Under the pieces are notes generated by a model. That model was not told where the DNA came from. It saw only the letters and a list, made by a program, of their open reading frames with translations, and searched no databases. Of a stretch of 64,000 bases of DNA, positions 25,897 to 35,025 are shown piece after piece. The stretch lies in the NCBI GenBank assembly GCA_023269635.1, contig JAHFPN010000001.1, positions 59,037 to 123,036 on the forward strand, read 5' to 3'. The DNA is from Hyphomicrobiales bacterium. GTDB lineage: Bacteria; Pseudomonadota; Alphaproteobacteria; Rhizobiales; Xanthobacteraceae. Every line of letters starts with the position of its first letter. Within the stretch, counting starts at the first letter, position 1. A program made the translations under genes and the position numbers.

Positions 25897-26990
25897 TGCT
25901 CGCGCGCATCCTCTCCCGCGACTACCCGCGCTCCCGCCCGCTCACTTTGGTGCTGGTCCTGATCCTGTTCGGGCTCGCGTTCGCGCCGTTCGTGTTCACC
26001 GGCTCGCAGCCGCTGAACGTGGCGGCCAAGATCTGCGTGTTCGTGCTGCTGGTCGCGGCCTATGACCTTCTGCTCGGCTATACCGGCATCGTCTCGTTCG
26101 CGCATACGATGTTCTTCGGCATCGGCGGCTATGGCGCGGCGATCGCGCTTGCGCGCCTGGGACCGACTTGGGAAGCACTCGGGCTTGGGATTGTCTCGGC
26201 ACTCGTGGTCGCCGGCCTGCTGGCGTTGGTGATCGGGCTGTTCTCGTTGCGCGTGCGGGCGATCTTCTTCGCCATGATCACGCTCGCCGTGGCGAGCGCG
26301 TTCGCGGTGCTCGCCTCCCAGCTCTCGGGCTTCACCGGCGGCGAGGACGGGCTCAACTATCAGATCCCGGAGGTCCTACGTCCCGCGTTCCGCCTGCTAG
26401 AGAATCCGGTGCTCGGCACGAATGTCAACGGTCGGATCATCACCTACTATCTCGTCTTCTTCGTCGCGCTTGCGGCCTTCCTGGTGATGCTCCGGATCGT
26501 CAATTCGCCCTTCGGCCGCGTGCTGCAGGCGATCCGCGAGAACGATTTCCGCGCCGAGGCGCTGGGCTATCCGGTCGTGGTCTATCGCTCGATCGCGAGC
26601 GTCGTCTCCGCGGTGATGGCGGCGCTGGCCGGCATCGTGCTGGCACTTTGGTTGCGCTACACCGGGCCGGATACGACTCTTTCTTTCTCGATCATGATCG
26701 ACGTGCTCCTGATGGTGGTGATCGGCGGCATGGGCACGCTCTATGGCGCGGTGATCGGCGCCACGCTCATGATCATCGCCGAGAATTATCTGCAAGTCTT
26801 AATGGGCCGGCTTGGCGAGGTCAGCAAAGGGGTGCCGCTGCTGTCCGCGCTGTTCTCGGCCGATCGCTGGCTCTTGTGGCTCGGGATTCTCTTCATCTTG
26901 AGCGTCTATTTCTTCCCCGAGGGCGTGGTGGGAAAATTGCGCGCGCTTGCGCTCGGCCGTCGTACCGAAACGTCGGCAGGAGAGCGCTGA
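25896..26990 (+). CDS. LivM-like ABC transporter permease
   Basis: This second permease, 364 residues, completes the transporter. It shows YDLLLGYTGIVSFAHTMFFG, LRVRAIFFAMITLAVA and RENDFRAEALGYPV, all typical of LivM, and about eight to ten membrane segments. It is the last gene of the five-gene uptake operon. No regulator is linked, and no FixK box is seen at this operon start. Confidence 0.92.
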   Translation: MLARILSRDYPRSRPLTLVLVLILFGLAFAPFVFTGSQPLNVAAKICVFVLLVAAYDLLLGYTGIVSFAHTMFFGIGGYGAAIALARLGPTWEALGLGIVSALVVAGLLALVIGLFSLRVRAIFFAMITLAVASAFAVLASQLSGFTGGEDGLNYQIPEVLRPAFRLLENPVLGTNVNGRIITYYLVFFVALAAFLVMLRIVNSPFGRVLQAIRENDFRAEALGYPVVVYRSIASVVSAVMAALAGIVLALWLRYTGPDTTLSFSIMIDVLLMVVIGGMGTLYGAVIGATLMIIAENYLQVLMGRLGEVSKGVPLLSALFSADRWLLWLGILFILSVYFFPEGVVGKLRALALGRRTETSAGER

Positions 26991-27046
26991 CCGGGATTTC
27001 GATTCCACTCGATCAAGGTAACGCGCTCGCGGTCCGTCCTGCAGGT

Positions 27047-27454
27047 CTAGCTCGTTGGCGCGGCCGGCCGGCTCAAGGCTTCGCGGATGCTGTCGATGAG
27101 CACGTTGCCGAACAGCGGCTTCTCGACGATGTGCACGCCTGCGTCCGCCGCGCGCTTCCGCAGGATCTGGTTGGGGTGCGAAGTGATCAGGAGCGCGGGG
27201 GCCTTGACCTTGCGCTCTCGCAATTTCTGCAGGACCTCGAGCCCATCCATGTCGGGAAGGCGAAAGTCGATGACCAGGCACCCGGTATTGGCGAGCGAGG
27301 ATGAATTCAGCACTTCGCGCCCGGTACGATAACCCAGGACCGACATTCCCTCGATTTCCAACGCGAACTTCAGGGAATTCAACACCGCCGGATCATCGTC
27401 GATCACGACGATTGCGGCGCCCTGGGCCGGCACCTTTGCTCCATCGAACTTCAT
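27047..27454 (-). CDS. Single-domain response regulator (FixJ-type receiver)
   Basis: The 135-residue product is a stand-alone receiver: acidic pocket VVIDDDPAVLNSLKFALE, phospho-accepting Asp63 in VIDFRLPDMDGLEVL and conserved Lys in HIVEKPLF. No output domain follows. The ATG at 27454 is chosen; an earlier in-frame TTG is poor. A perfect FixK box lies upstream. In related bacteria, extra receivers in Fix loci act as phosphate sinks or FixL inhibitors; such feedback here is inference. Confidence 0.87.
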   Translation of the reverse strand: MKFDGAKVPAQGAAIVVIDDDPAVLNSLKFALEIEGMSVLGYRTGREVLNSSSLANTGCLVIDFRLPDMDGLEVLQKLRERKVKAPALLITSHPNQILRKRAADAGVHIVEKPLFGNVLIDSIREALSRPAAPTS

Positions 27455-27533
27455 CGCCTGACCGTCCGGGGCAAACGCGAGACAATTGCCATCCAATAAC
27501 TGCCAATTTGCCGCAGATTCTCGGATTGCCGCC

Positions 27534-27547
27534 TTGATCTATCTCAA
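27534..27547 (-). promoter_or_regulatory. Perfect FixK/FNR-type box upstream of the receiver gene
   Basis: TTGA-TCTATC-TCAA is a perfect palindrome match between fixJ and the receiver gene. A -41 placement predicts transcription starting near 27500 and a leader of about 45 bases, giving the receiver gene its own oxygen-controlled promoter separate from fixLJ. Confidence 0.72.
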
Positions 27548-27592
27548 GCGGCGACGGTGGCGGCTGGGCCGGGCCGGTCCTCGGCGTTCACT

Positions 27593-28219
27593 TCAATCGG
27601 CGGCAGTGGCGAGGGTGCCCGAGATCAGCGCCATCCGGACCAGCTCCGAAAGGCTCCCGGCCTCCATCTTCGTCATCACATTGGCGCGGTAAATCTCCAC
27701 CGTGCGCGGGCTGATGCCGAGATCAAAGGCGATCACCTTGTTGGCTTTGCCGGAGATGAGGCCGTCGAGCACCTGCCGTTCACGGTTCGACAGAGCCGCG
27801 AGCCGGGCCTGGATCGCGGCTTTGTCCACCCCGAGCTTGGCGTCCTTCTCGTTGCGTTGCAGCGCGGTACGGACGGAAGCCAGCAGGGCGTCGTCGTCAT
27901 AGGGCTTCTCGAAGAAATCCACAGCCCCGATCTTCATGGCTTCCACCGCGAGCGGAATGTCGCCGTGGCCGGTGATCACGATGACGGGGAGGCCGGTCCC
28001 CGATGCTCTCAGGTGCCGCAGCAGATCGATGCCGCTCATGTCCGGCATCCGTACGTCGGTGATCACACATCCTGCGGCGGAGGCAGGCAGCGCCTTGATG
28101 AAGTCGGCGGCCGATTCGTGGGTACGCACCGGAAGCGACGCCGCCTCGAGCAGGAATTTCAGCGAATTCCGCGCGGCTTCATCATCGTCGATGACATGAA
28201 TGATGGCCTCACTGCGCAT
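27593..28219 (-). CDS. fixJ: Response regulator FixJ
   Basis: FixJ is the DNA-binding partner of the oxygen sensor FixL. The 208-residue protein has a receiver ([19 protein letters not shown], phospho-accepting Asp55 in [10 protein letters not shown], Lys in FFEKPYDDD) and a LuxR-type helix-turn-helix ([19 protein letters not shown] ... [17 protein letters not shown]). The length and motifs fit FixJ closely. Its start overlaps the end of fixL by 11 bases, so kinase and regulator are co-translated. It probably activates fixK, which is divergent. Confidence 0.92.
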   Translation of the reverse strand: MRSEAIIHVIDDDEAARNSLKFLLEAASLPVRTHESAADFIKALPASAAGCVITDVRMPDMSGIDLLRHLRASGTGLPVIVITGHGDIPLAVEAMKIGAVDFFEKPYDDDALLASVRTALQRNEKDAKLGVDKAAIQARLAALSNRERQVLDGLISGKANKVIAFDLGISPRTVEIYRANVMTKMEAGSLSELVRMALISGTLATAAD

Positions 28220-29726
28220 CGGCGAATTCCTCTTTGCTTACGGTTCGAAGCGTGAAGCGGAATACCGAGCCCCCGCCCGGATTGGGCTCGACCGAAATCT
28301 CTCCGCCGTGGGATTCGACGATGGTGCGCGAGATCGAGAGGCCCACGCCCATCCCGTGCGGCTTGGTGGTGATGAACGGCTGAAACAGCTGAGCGGAGAT
28401 TTCCGGCGAGATGCCGGGGCCGGTGTCCGAAACAATGATCGCAACCATCGAGTTGCTCGTCGGCTCGGAACGGACGATGAGCTCGCGGCGGCGCGATCCC
28501 TCCATCGCCTCGATGGCGTTCCGCATCAGGTTGAGCAAGACCTGCTGCACCTGGACCTTGTCCGCGAGCACGAGGTCGACCGCCGGCTCGAATTGGAACC
28601 TCACCCGCACGCCGAGTTCCTTGGCGCCCACAAGCGCGAGCGCGCTTGCCTCCTCGGCGAGCTTGGTAATGCTCTCGACCCGCCGCTCACTCTCGCCGCG
28701 GGCCACGAAGTCGCGCAGCCGTCGGATGATCTGGCCGGCCCGCATCGCCTGCTCGGCGGCCTTGTCCATGGCGTCGCGCAGCGTGGCCGATCGCGGGTCG
28801 GGGCTCACCTCCAGCAGTCGCCGGGACCCCTTCATGTAGTTGGCGATCGCCGACAGCGGTTGATTGAGCTCGTGCGCCAGCGCCGAGGCCATCTCGCCGA
28901 GGGCGGTGAGCCGGGAAATATGCACGAGCTCGGACTGCAACTCCTGGAGCCTCACCTCGGTTTGCTGCCGCTCGGTCAAATCGCGGATGAAGCCGGTGAA
29001 GAAACGCTGATCGCCGGATTTCATCTCGCCGACGGCGAGTTCGATCGGAAACGTCGAGCCGTCCTTGCGTTCGCCGACGACCACGCGGCCGATGCCGATG
29101 ATCCGCCGCTCGCCCGTCTTCAGGTAGCGATCGACATGGCTGTCGTGATTCTCCCGATACGGCGAGGGCATCAGCATCTTGACGTTGCGGCCGATCGCCT
29201 CGGCCGCCGAATAGCCGAACAGCCGCTCGGCGGCGAGGCTGAAGGATTGGATGATGCCGCGCTCGTCGATGACGATCATCGCGTCGGGCACCGTGTCGAG
29301 GATCGACTTCACATGCGCCTCGCGCGCCAAGAGATCGCGCGTGGAGGCGGCGGAACGGGTTCGACTGCGGTGCAGACCCTCGCCGACCAGCGCCATGCCG
29401 ATCCCGACCACCGCGAATGCTGCCGCACTGATGAGCTCGGGGCGATCGAGACCGGTGGCGTATTGGAACGCCAGGGTGAGCAACAGGGCGAGCGCGGTCG
29501 CGAGCAGACCGGGCCCGAGACCGCCGAGCGAGCTCGCGAGCAACACGGCCGGGGCATAGAACAGGTAGCGGGCTTCGCTTCCGACCAGCGCCGCCAGCGC
29601 CGACTGGGCGGCAAACGCGATCGCGACCAGCATCAGCGCCAGCACGTAACTCGCCGCGCCGGCGCGTCCGCTGTCGGCGACGCCCTTCGAAACGAATTTG
29701 GTGCTCCGCGCGGTCAAGTCGGTCAT
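28209..29726 (-). CDS. fixL: Oxygen-sensor histidine kinase FixL
   Basis: This 505-residue kinase has about four N-terminal membrane segments (residues 25-120), then a haem PAS domain. The pocket is intact: [11 protein letters not shown] with the proximal His (about 194) and [10 protein letters not shown] with the regulatory Arg (about 214), followed by [11 protein letters not shown]. The phospho-accepting His is about 285 in [10 protein letters not shown], and the ATPase lobe shows DTGPGIS and [11 protein letters not shown]. Oxygen bound to haem should switch it off; low oxygen allows phosphorylation of FixJ. The ATG at 29726 is preferred over an in-frame TTG at 29750. Divergent fixK completes the cascade. 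Confidence 0.94.
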   Translation of the reverse strand: MTDLTARSTKFVSKGVADSGRAGAASYVLALMLVAIAFAAQSALAALVGSEARYLFYAPAVLLASSLGGLGPGLLATALALLLTLAFQYATGLDRPELISAAAFAVVGIGMALVGEGLHRSRTRSAASTRDLLAREAHVKSILDTVPDAMIVIDERGIIQSFSLAAERLFGYSAAEAIGRNVKMLMPSPYRENHDSHVDRYLKTGERRIIGIGRVVVGERKDGSTFPIELAVGEMKSGDQRFFTGFIRDLTERQQTEVRLQELQSELVHISRLTALGEMASALAHELNQPLSAIANYMKGSRRLLEVSPDPRSATLRDAMDKAAEQAMRAGQIIRRLRDFVARGESERRVESITKLAEEASALALVGAKELGVRVRFQFEPAVDLVLADKVQVQQVLLNLMRNAIEAMEGSRRRELIVRSEPTSNSMVAIIVSDTGPGISPEISAQLFQPFITTKPHGMGVGLSISRTIVESHGGEISVEPNPGGGSVFRFTLRTVSKEEFADAQ

Positions 29727-29906
29727 CGAGGCAAGTCGACTATCAAGCAAGGTGCCGAAGATTTGCGGTTGGGAAAAGGCTTGGTTCTGCTCGTACGCGA
29801 TGATTATAGCCGCTCTTCCGGGATTCCCCTTATGGACAAGACCTGAATTCCGGGCCCGCGCATTGGCCGATATTCACCAGACCAACCCAACTCGGAGGAC
29901 CCGGCG

Positions 29907-30617
29907 ATGCTCACTCGGACCCTAGCCGAACCCCATACGCCCCGGACCCGCGTTTCCAATCCAGCGCCCGTCGCGAGCGCCCGTTCCCAGCCGGCCATCG
30001 GCGGGGGCCCATTGGCCGAGGTCATCGCCCTTTGTGGCGCCTTGATGTCGTTTCGGCGCAACGAGGAAATCTACGGCGAGGATGAACCGGCCGATTACGT
30101 CTACCAGGTGAAGAGCGGCGCGGTCCGGACCTACAAGCTCCTGAATGACGGCCGCCGCCAGATCGGCGCCTTTCATCTGCCGGGCGATATCTTCGGCCTG
30201 GAAGCCGGGAACGAGCACCGCCTCACGGCCGAGGCGATCTCCGACGCCACCGTCATCGTGATCAAGCGCGGCACGCTCGTTTCGCAGGCCGCGCGCAACG
30301 TCGAGATCGCCCGCGAGCTCTGGGCCTTCACCGCGCGCGCCCTCGAGCACTTGCAGAACCTGATGCTCCTGCTCGGGCGCAAGAACGCCCAGGAGCGCGT
30401 GGCCGCCTTCCTGCTCGAAATGGCAAGCCGCGCACCCGAGGCCGGCGCGGTCGAATTGCCGATGTCGCGGCAGGATATCGCCGACTATCTCGGCCTCACC
30501 ATCGAGACGGTCTCGCGCACGCTCACCCAGCTCGAGAACGCGGCGACCATCGAGCTGCCGAGCTCGCGGCGGATCCTGCTGCGGAACCGCACGGCGCTCC
30601 GCCAACTCAACGCCTGA
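29907..30617 (+). CDS. fixK: FixK-type CRP/FNR transcription regulator
   Basis: The 236-residue activator has a cyclic-nucleotide-like barrel (EDEPADYVYQVKSGAVRTYKLL, FHLPGDIFGLEAG), a dimer helix and a C-terminal helix-turn-helix, MSRQDIADYLGLTIETVSRTL. The recognition helix (ETVSRT) is of the FNR/FixK type that reads TTGA half-sites. The N-terminal Cys cluster of FNR is missing, so oxygen is sensed through FixLJ. A GGAGGA Shine-Dalgarno supports the ATG at 29907. It lies divergent to fixLJ and is the likely master of the boxes in this window. Confidence 0.92.
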   Translation: MLTRTLAEPHTPRTRVSNPAPVASARSQPAIGGGPLAEVIALCGALMSFRRNEEIYGEDEPADYVYQVKSGAVRTYKLLNDGRRQIGAFHLPGDIFGLEAGNEHRLTAEAISDATVIVIKRGTLVSQAARNVEIARELWAFTARALEHLQNLMLLLGRKNAQERVAAFLLEMASRAPEAGAVELPMSRQDIADYLGLTIETVSRTLTQLENAATIELPSSRRILLRNRTALRQLNA

Positions 30618-30705
30618 GGCTTCGGTGAAAGTAGTCGCATTCAATCGGGTTCAAGGAGCCGGACGTCCGAGCGGAGAATCGGACGTGCCGGAGAGGAGAC
30701 GACCC

Positions 30706-31401
30706 ATGCGAGCCCGCGACGTAATGACTACGCACGTGATCACCGTGGGGCCCGATGCGACGATCCAGGAAGTCGCGCAGCTCCTGCTCAAGCACCGATT
30801 TAGCGCCGTGCCGGTCGTCGACCGGCAGGGCGAACTCGTCGGCATCGTCAGCGAAGGCGACCTCTTGCGCCGCGCCGAAGTCGGGACCGATCGCCGCCGC
30901 GCCTGGTGGCTCCGGCTCCTGACCGGTGCCGAGACGCTCGCGGCCGACTACGTGAAGTCGCACTCTCGCAAGGCATCGGACGTGATGACGAAGCGCGTGA
31001 TCACCGCGACATCAGATACGCCGCTCAGCAAGATCGCGACGTTGCTCGAACGGAACTCGATCAAGCGCGTGCCCGTCGTCGATGAAGGCAAGCTGGTCGG
31101 CATCGTGACCCGGGCCAATCTCGTCCAGGCCTTCGCAACAATGCACAAGGAAGCCGCGCCCGAAGTGGCGCCGAACGACTCGGCGATCCGCGAGAAGCTA
31201 CTCGCGCAGCTGCGCACGGAGCCGTGGGCGCAATCCTGGCAGCTCAACGTGACCGTGAAGGACGGGGTCGTGGATCTCTGGGGCGTGGTGAGCTCGGATG
31301 CGGAGCGGAAAGCAGTCCGGGTCGCCGCCGAGAATACGCCGGCGGTGCGCGCGGTGAACGACCACCTGGTTCAGCAGCCGACTCAGAGCTGGGCTTATTG
31401 A
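30706..31401 (+). CDS. CBS-pair plus BON domain stress protein, second paralogue
   Basis: The 231-residue protein repeats the layout of the 13146 gene: CBS (MRARDVMTTHVITVGPDA), linker RRRAWWLRLLTGAE, CBS (ASDVMTKRVITATSDTPL), BON (LNVTVKDGVVDLWGVV, VRAVNDHLV). The ATG at 30706 has a GAGAGGAGA Shine-Dalgarno; earlier in-frame ATGs lack one. It begins 88 bases after fixK and could be co-transcribed with it. No clear FixK box precedes it. Confidence 0.88.
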   Translation: MRARDVMTTHVITVGPDATIQEVAQLLLKHRFSAVPVVDRQGELVGIVSEGDLLRRAEVGTDRRRAWWLRLLTGAETLAADYVKSHSRKASDVMTKRVITATSDTPLSKIATLLERNSIKRVPVVDEGKLVGIVTRANLVQAFATMHKEAAPEVAPNDSAIREKLLAQLRTEPWAQSWQLNVTVKDGVVDLWGVVSSDAERKAVRVAAENTPAVRAVNDHLVQQPTQSWAY

Positions 31402-31428
31402 TCGAATCCGGAATCCGGCGGCCAAGGC

Positions 31429-32130
31429 CTAGGCGGCGCGCTTGAGGAATCGTGCGCCGACCTTCAGATCCTCGACCAGCCGGCCAAATTCCGCCGCCTT
31501 AGCCCTTTCATCCTCGATGCGCAGCAGGAACGAGGGATGGATCGTCACCAGCACGCGGCCGCCGTCGGCCAGCGTGCGAACTTCGCCGCGTAGCCCGGAA
31601 ACCGTGACCGTGCGGCCGAACAGGCTGCGGGCCGCCGTCGCGCCCAGTGCCACTACGAGCGCCGGCTTCACGATCTCCCGCTCCAGGTCGAGCCACCACC
31701 TGCATCGCTCGATCTCGTAAGCGTCAGGCCGCTGGTGCAGCCGCCGCTTGCCGCGCGGTTCGAACTTGAAGTGCTTGACTGCGTTGGTCACGAACGCTTC
31801 CGCGCGGTCGATCCCGGCTTCTTCGAGCGCGCGATCAAGCACGCGGCCGGCGGGTCCGACGAAGGGTCGGCCGGTCAGGTCTTCATCGTTTCCCGGCTGC
31901 TCGCCCACGAGCATCAGCCGGGCTTTGGTCTTCCCTTCACCGGGGACCACTTGCGTGGCCTTGCGGAATAGCGGGCAGCGCGTGCAGGCGGCTTCGGCTT
32001 CGCGGAGCGCCGCAAGCGTGGTGATGGTGGTCGGCGTGGCCAAGATCGGGGTCCCGGTTGCCGCGCGGCGTGGAGATGTCCGTCGGCGTCTGGTCCGAGT
32101 ATTTGACGTGCGCAAAGCCCTGGACGTCAA
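31429..32130 (-). CDS. UdgX-type uracil-DNA glycosylase
   Basis: UdgX enzymes excise uracil from DNA and stay covalently attached through a His in a special loop. The 233-residue product has that loop: NAVKHFKFEPRG then KRRLH, with the reactive His about residue 132, close to the KRRIH motif of characterised UdgX. It also has GEQPGNDEDLTGRPFVGPAG and the HPS motif TIHPSFLL. Iron-sulphur Cys are at about 49, 52 and 143; the fourth position (VKC in family 4) is VKH. The start is uncertain: 32130 is a TTG and a second TTG lies 29 codons later. It sits next to the Fix-regulated stress genes. Confidence 0.9.
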   Translation of the reverse strand: MTSRALRTSNTRTRRRRTSPRRAATGTPILATPTTITTLAALREAEAACTRCPLFRKATQVVPGEGKTKARLMLVGEQPGNDEDLTGRPFVGPAGRVLDRALEEAGIDRAEAFVTNAVKHFKFEPRGKRRLHQRPDAYEIERCRWWLDLEREIVKPALVVALGATAARSLFGRTVTVSGLRGEVRTLADGGRVLVTIHPSFLLRIEDERAKAAEFGRLVEDLKVGARFLKRAA

Positions 32131-32166
32131 TGCGATCGGCGCCGCATGCCGACCGATGAAAGCGTA

Positions 32167-32199
32167 CGGCCCGGTGCCGGAAATCCGGGCACCGGGCCG
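32167..32199 (-). terminator. GC-rich inverted repeat between two minus-strand genes
   Basis: Arms CGGCCCGGTGCC (32167-32178) and GGCACCGGGCCG (32188-32199) pair perfectly, with inner GG/CCG around an AAAT loop. It lies 34 bases after the stop of the binding-protein gene. The T tract on the minus strand is weak (TACGCTTTC), so termination efficiency is uncertain. Confidence 0.5.
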
Positions 32200-32232
32200 C
32201 TTGGGTTAGCTCCGGCGGCTAGGCCGGCCGGA

Positions 32233-33243
32233 TCATTTCAGGAATTCGTCGGTGTAGAGGCCGTCGTAGCTCTTGAGCGCGTCCTTGGGGTCGAGCAGCT
32301 TCGCCACCAGGCTCACCTTCTGCGAGTTCTCGAGCTGCGGCACCGTCACGCGAATGTCCTTTGCATGGGCCTGCTGCGCGACCTTCCACGCGGCAGCGAG
32401 CAGGTCCGGGTCCATCCGCGAGAAGCGCTTTTTCAGGATCTCGAAGACCTCGGCCGGCTTTTCCTGGATCATCTTGGCGGCGGCGGCATAGGCACGCCCC
32501 ATGCGTGCGCACATCTCGCGCTTCTGCTGGCACACCTCGGGCCGCGTATAGACCAGCGCGTAGGCGAACGGGACCAGCTCGGGAGCGTCGAACACGGAGC
32601 TCGCCAGCATGATTGCGTCGCCCTTCACCACCGCCTGGGTCGTGAACGGCATCGAGGTGGCGTAGCCGTCGATCGCCTTGTTCTGGAGCGCGGGATACAT
32701 GGCCGGCGGATCCATCGGCGCGATGCGGACATCCTGCTCGACATCGAGGCCGCCGCGGGCGACGACGTAGCGCTCCCACGCGTGAATGATGCTGCCGACG
32801 CCCTGGATCGCGATGGTCGTGCCCTTCAGACGCTTGGCGCGCTCGACCACGGGCATCTTGTCGGTGATGCCGAGCCGTTCGGCGACGTCCTTGCGCAGCA
32901 CGAACTCCACCATCGGCCGGTCGACGAGGTTGGCGATGGCGAGGAATCTCTGTCCCTGCGCGGCGGCGCGGAGGAAGACCGGACCGGTGCCCATGGTGAA
33001 GTCCGCGCTGCCCGCGAGCACGGCGTTGGGCGAAGCCACGCCCACCAGGTTGCGGGTGGTGACTTTCAGGCCTTCCTTCTGGAAGAAGCCGGCATCCTCG
33101 GCGACGAAGTGGGCGGTAAACGTGAGCGTCAAGGCCGGTATTGCAAATACGACCTCGATCTCCTGGCTCTTGGCGGCGGTAGGACCAAACGCGGTCGTGA
33201 TCGCAAGGGCCGCGGCGGCCGCCTGATTTCGCCATTTGAACAT
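32233..33243 (-). CDS. NMT1/SsuA-like ABC transporter substrate-binding protein
   Basis: The 336-residue periplasmic protein has a signal peptide (AAAAALAITTAFGPTAAKSQ) and the type II binding fold of the nitrate/taurine/thiamine-precursor family: HFVAEDAGFFQKEGLKVTTRN, LAGSADFTMGTGPVFLRAAAQG and LKGTTIAIQGVGS. It is divergent from a permease-ATPase-permease set at 33393-35840 and most likely delivers substrate to it. The ligand cannot be named; aromatic carboxylates are plausible from the downstream catabolic genes. Confidence 0.87.
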   Translation of the reverse strand: MFKWRNQAAAAALAITTAFGPTAAKSQEIEVVFAIPALTLTFTAHFVAEDAGFFQKEGLKVTTRNLVGVASPNAVLAGSADFTMGTGPVFLRAAAQGQRFLAIANLVDRPMVEFVLRKDVAERLGITDKMPVVERAKRLKGTTIAIQGVGSIIHAWERYVVARGGLDVEQDVRIAPMDPPAMYPALQNKAIDGYATSMPFTTQAVVKGDAIMLASSVFDAPELVPFAYALVYTRPEVCQQKREMCARMGRAYAAAAKMIQEKPAEVFEILKKRFSRMDPDLLAAAWKVAQQAHAKDIRVTVPQLENSQKVSLVAKLLDPKDALKSYDGLYTDEFLK

Positions 33244-33392
33244 CGCGTCCTCCCGCTTTATCGTTTCAGGCCGAAGTTCTTTAACAGGAACGGCGCCGCG
33301 TCACAACGGACGGGGCGCGGCGTTGGCGCTCGCGAATGCCGCGGCGTGCAATCGTAGCGCCGACCCCTCGGCGATGCGTGGCTGGAGTCGAG

Positions 33393-34226
33393 ATGGCGAC
33401 GCTGGAAGGAAGCCCGGACTCGAACGGCGCGATCCGCGGCGGGCGCGCGGGCGCGCTCATGCGCGAGCGCGGCGATCAATTGCTCGTGCTCGTCGTGCTG
33501 ATCGCGATCTGGCAGGCGCTCAGCATGATCTACGGGGTCTATTGGATCGGCTCGCCCTGGGGCGTGCTCGTGCGCTTCAGCGAGGGCGTGCTCAAAGGCG
33601 AGCTCCTGCGCCACACGTCCTACACGCTGTGGGAGGCGGTCGCGGGCTTCATCATCGGTGCGGTGCCGGCCGCGGCGCTGCCGTTCCTGCTCCGCCGCCG
33701 GCCGATCATCACCGCGATCCTCGATCCCTTCATGGTTGGCGGCTATGGCGCGCCAAAGCTGGCGCTGGCGCCGCTCTTCGTCCTGTGGTTCGGCATCGGC
33801 ATCGAATCCAAGGTCGCGCTCGTCGCCATCACCGTGTTTTTCATCGTCTATTTCAGCGCGCTCGCCGGCATCCGCTCGCTCGACGCCAAGCTCGTGCAGA
33901 TGGCCCAGGTCATGGGTGCGAACGAGCGCGACGTCGCCCGCCACATCGTGTTTCCGGGCGCGGTGCCCTACATCTTCACGGGTTTGCGCATCGCCATGCC
34001 CTATTCGATCGGCGGCGCGGTGATCGCCGAGCTGATCTCCGCCAATCGCGGGCTCGGTTATCTGATCCAGCTCGGCGCCATGAACTTCGACACCACCGGC
34101 GTGTTCGTCGCACTCGTCGCCGTCACCTGCATCGTGATCGTCGGCAATTGGAGCGTGAATGTGGTCGAGCGCCGGCTCTTGCGTTGGCGTCCGCCGGCGG
34201 ACCTCAAGCTCGAGACCGGGGCCTGA
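33393..34226 (+). CDS. SsuC/TauC-like ABC transporter permease
   Basis: This inner-membrane permease has 277 residues. Membrane segments start at about residue 30 (LLVLVVLIAIWQALSMIY), and the ATPase-contact motif MAQVMGANERDVARHIVFPGAVPYI is the EAA loop. The ATG at 33393 is chosen; an earlier in-frame start gives a basic, unmatched tail. It is one of two related permeases flanking the ATPase, so the transporter may be a heterodimer. Confidence 0.88.
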   Translation: MATLEGSPDSNGAIRGGRAGALMRERGDQLLVLVVLIAIWQALSMIYGVYWIGSPWGVLVRFSEGVLKGELLRHTSYTLWEAVAGFIIGAVPAAALPFLLRRRPIITAILDPFMVGGYGAPKLALAPLFVLWFGIGIESKVALVAITVFFIVYFSALAGIRSLDAKLVQMAQVMGANERDVARHIVFPGAVPYIFTGLRIAMPYSIGGAVIAELISANRGLGYLIQLGAMNFDTTGVFVALVAVTCIVIVGNWSVNVVERRLLRWRPPADLKLETGA

Positions 34227-34227
34227 C

Positions 34228-35025
34228 ATGGCCGGCCAGCCGCTCCTCGAAATCCATGACTTGAGCAAGCGCTTCGCGCAGCGTGCCGGCCGCGAGCCGC
34301 CGCCCTGGGTGATTCAGGACCTGAGCTTCACGGTGGGCGAAGGCGAGTTCCTGACCATCATCGGGCCGTCGGGCTCCGGCAAAACCACGCTCCTGAACAT
34401 GATCGCGCAGATCGACAGCGCGAGCGGCGGCAGCGTGCGTTTTCAGTCGCAGATCGCGCCGATCGCGGATCCGAAGGCGCTGAACCCGGGCCTCTCGTGC
34501 CAGATCGGCTACGTCACCCAGGAGGACAATCTGCTGCCCTGGCGGACGACGCTGCGGAACGTGCTGTTCCCGCTCGAAGTCCAGGGCCGGCTCAACGACG
34601 AGACTCGTGCGCACGCGCAAATGCTGATCCGCGCCGTGGGTCTCGCCGGGTTCGAGGACCACTATCCGCACGAACTCTCCGGCGGCATGCGCAAGCGCGC
34701 CTCGTTGATCCGCACGCTGGTGTACGATCCTCCAGTCATCCTGATGGACGAGCCGTTCGGCGCGCTCGACGCGCAGACCCGCGCCCAGCTCCAGGAGGAC
34801 CTGCTGCGGCTGTGGGATCTCGGCCGCAAGACCATCGTGTTCGTGACCCACGATATCGCGGAAGCCATCGCGTTGGGCGACCGCACGCTGGTGCTGACGC
34901 GGGCGCCGGCGCGCATCGCCGGCGAGCACAAGATCACGATCCCGCGGCCGCGCGACATTCGCGGCATCATGACTCATTCGGAGTTCGGCCCGCTCTATCA
35001 GCGCATCAGAGCAGAATTGCAATGA
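34228..35025 (+). CDS. SsuB/TauB-like ABC transporter ATP-binding protein
   Basis: The 265-residue ATPase has Walker A GPSGSGKTTLLNMIA, Q-loop YVTQEDNLLPWRT, signature LSGGMRKRASLIRTL and Walker B VILMDEPFGALDAQ, with H-loop FVTHDIAEAIAL. These are typical for the nitrate/sulphonate/taurine class. It starts 1 base after the first permease and overlaps the second by four bases (ATGA). Confidence 0.92.
   Translation: MAGQPLLEIHDLSKRFAQRAGREPPPWVIQDLSFTVGEGEFLTIIGPSGSGKTTLLNMIAQIDSASGGSVRFQSQIAPIADPKALNPGLSCQIGYVTQEDNLLPWRTTLRNVLFPLEVQGRLNDETRAHAQMLIRAVGLAGFEDHYPHELSGGMRKRASLIRTLVYDPPVILMDEPFGALDAQTRAQLQEDLLRLWDLGRKTIVFVTHDIAEAIALGDRTLVLTRAPARIAGEHKITIPRPRDIRGIMTHSEFGPLYQRIRAELQ

Noticed and set aside
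30646-30662. TTCAATCGGGTTCAA-like repeat before the second CBS-BON gene as a FixK box
   Set aside because: The left half is TTCA rather than TTGA and the spacing does not fit, so it does not meet the consensus.
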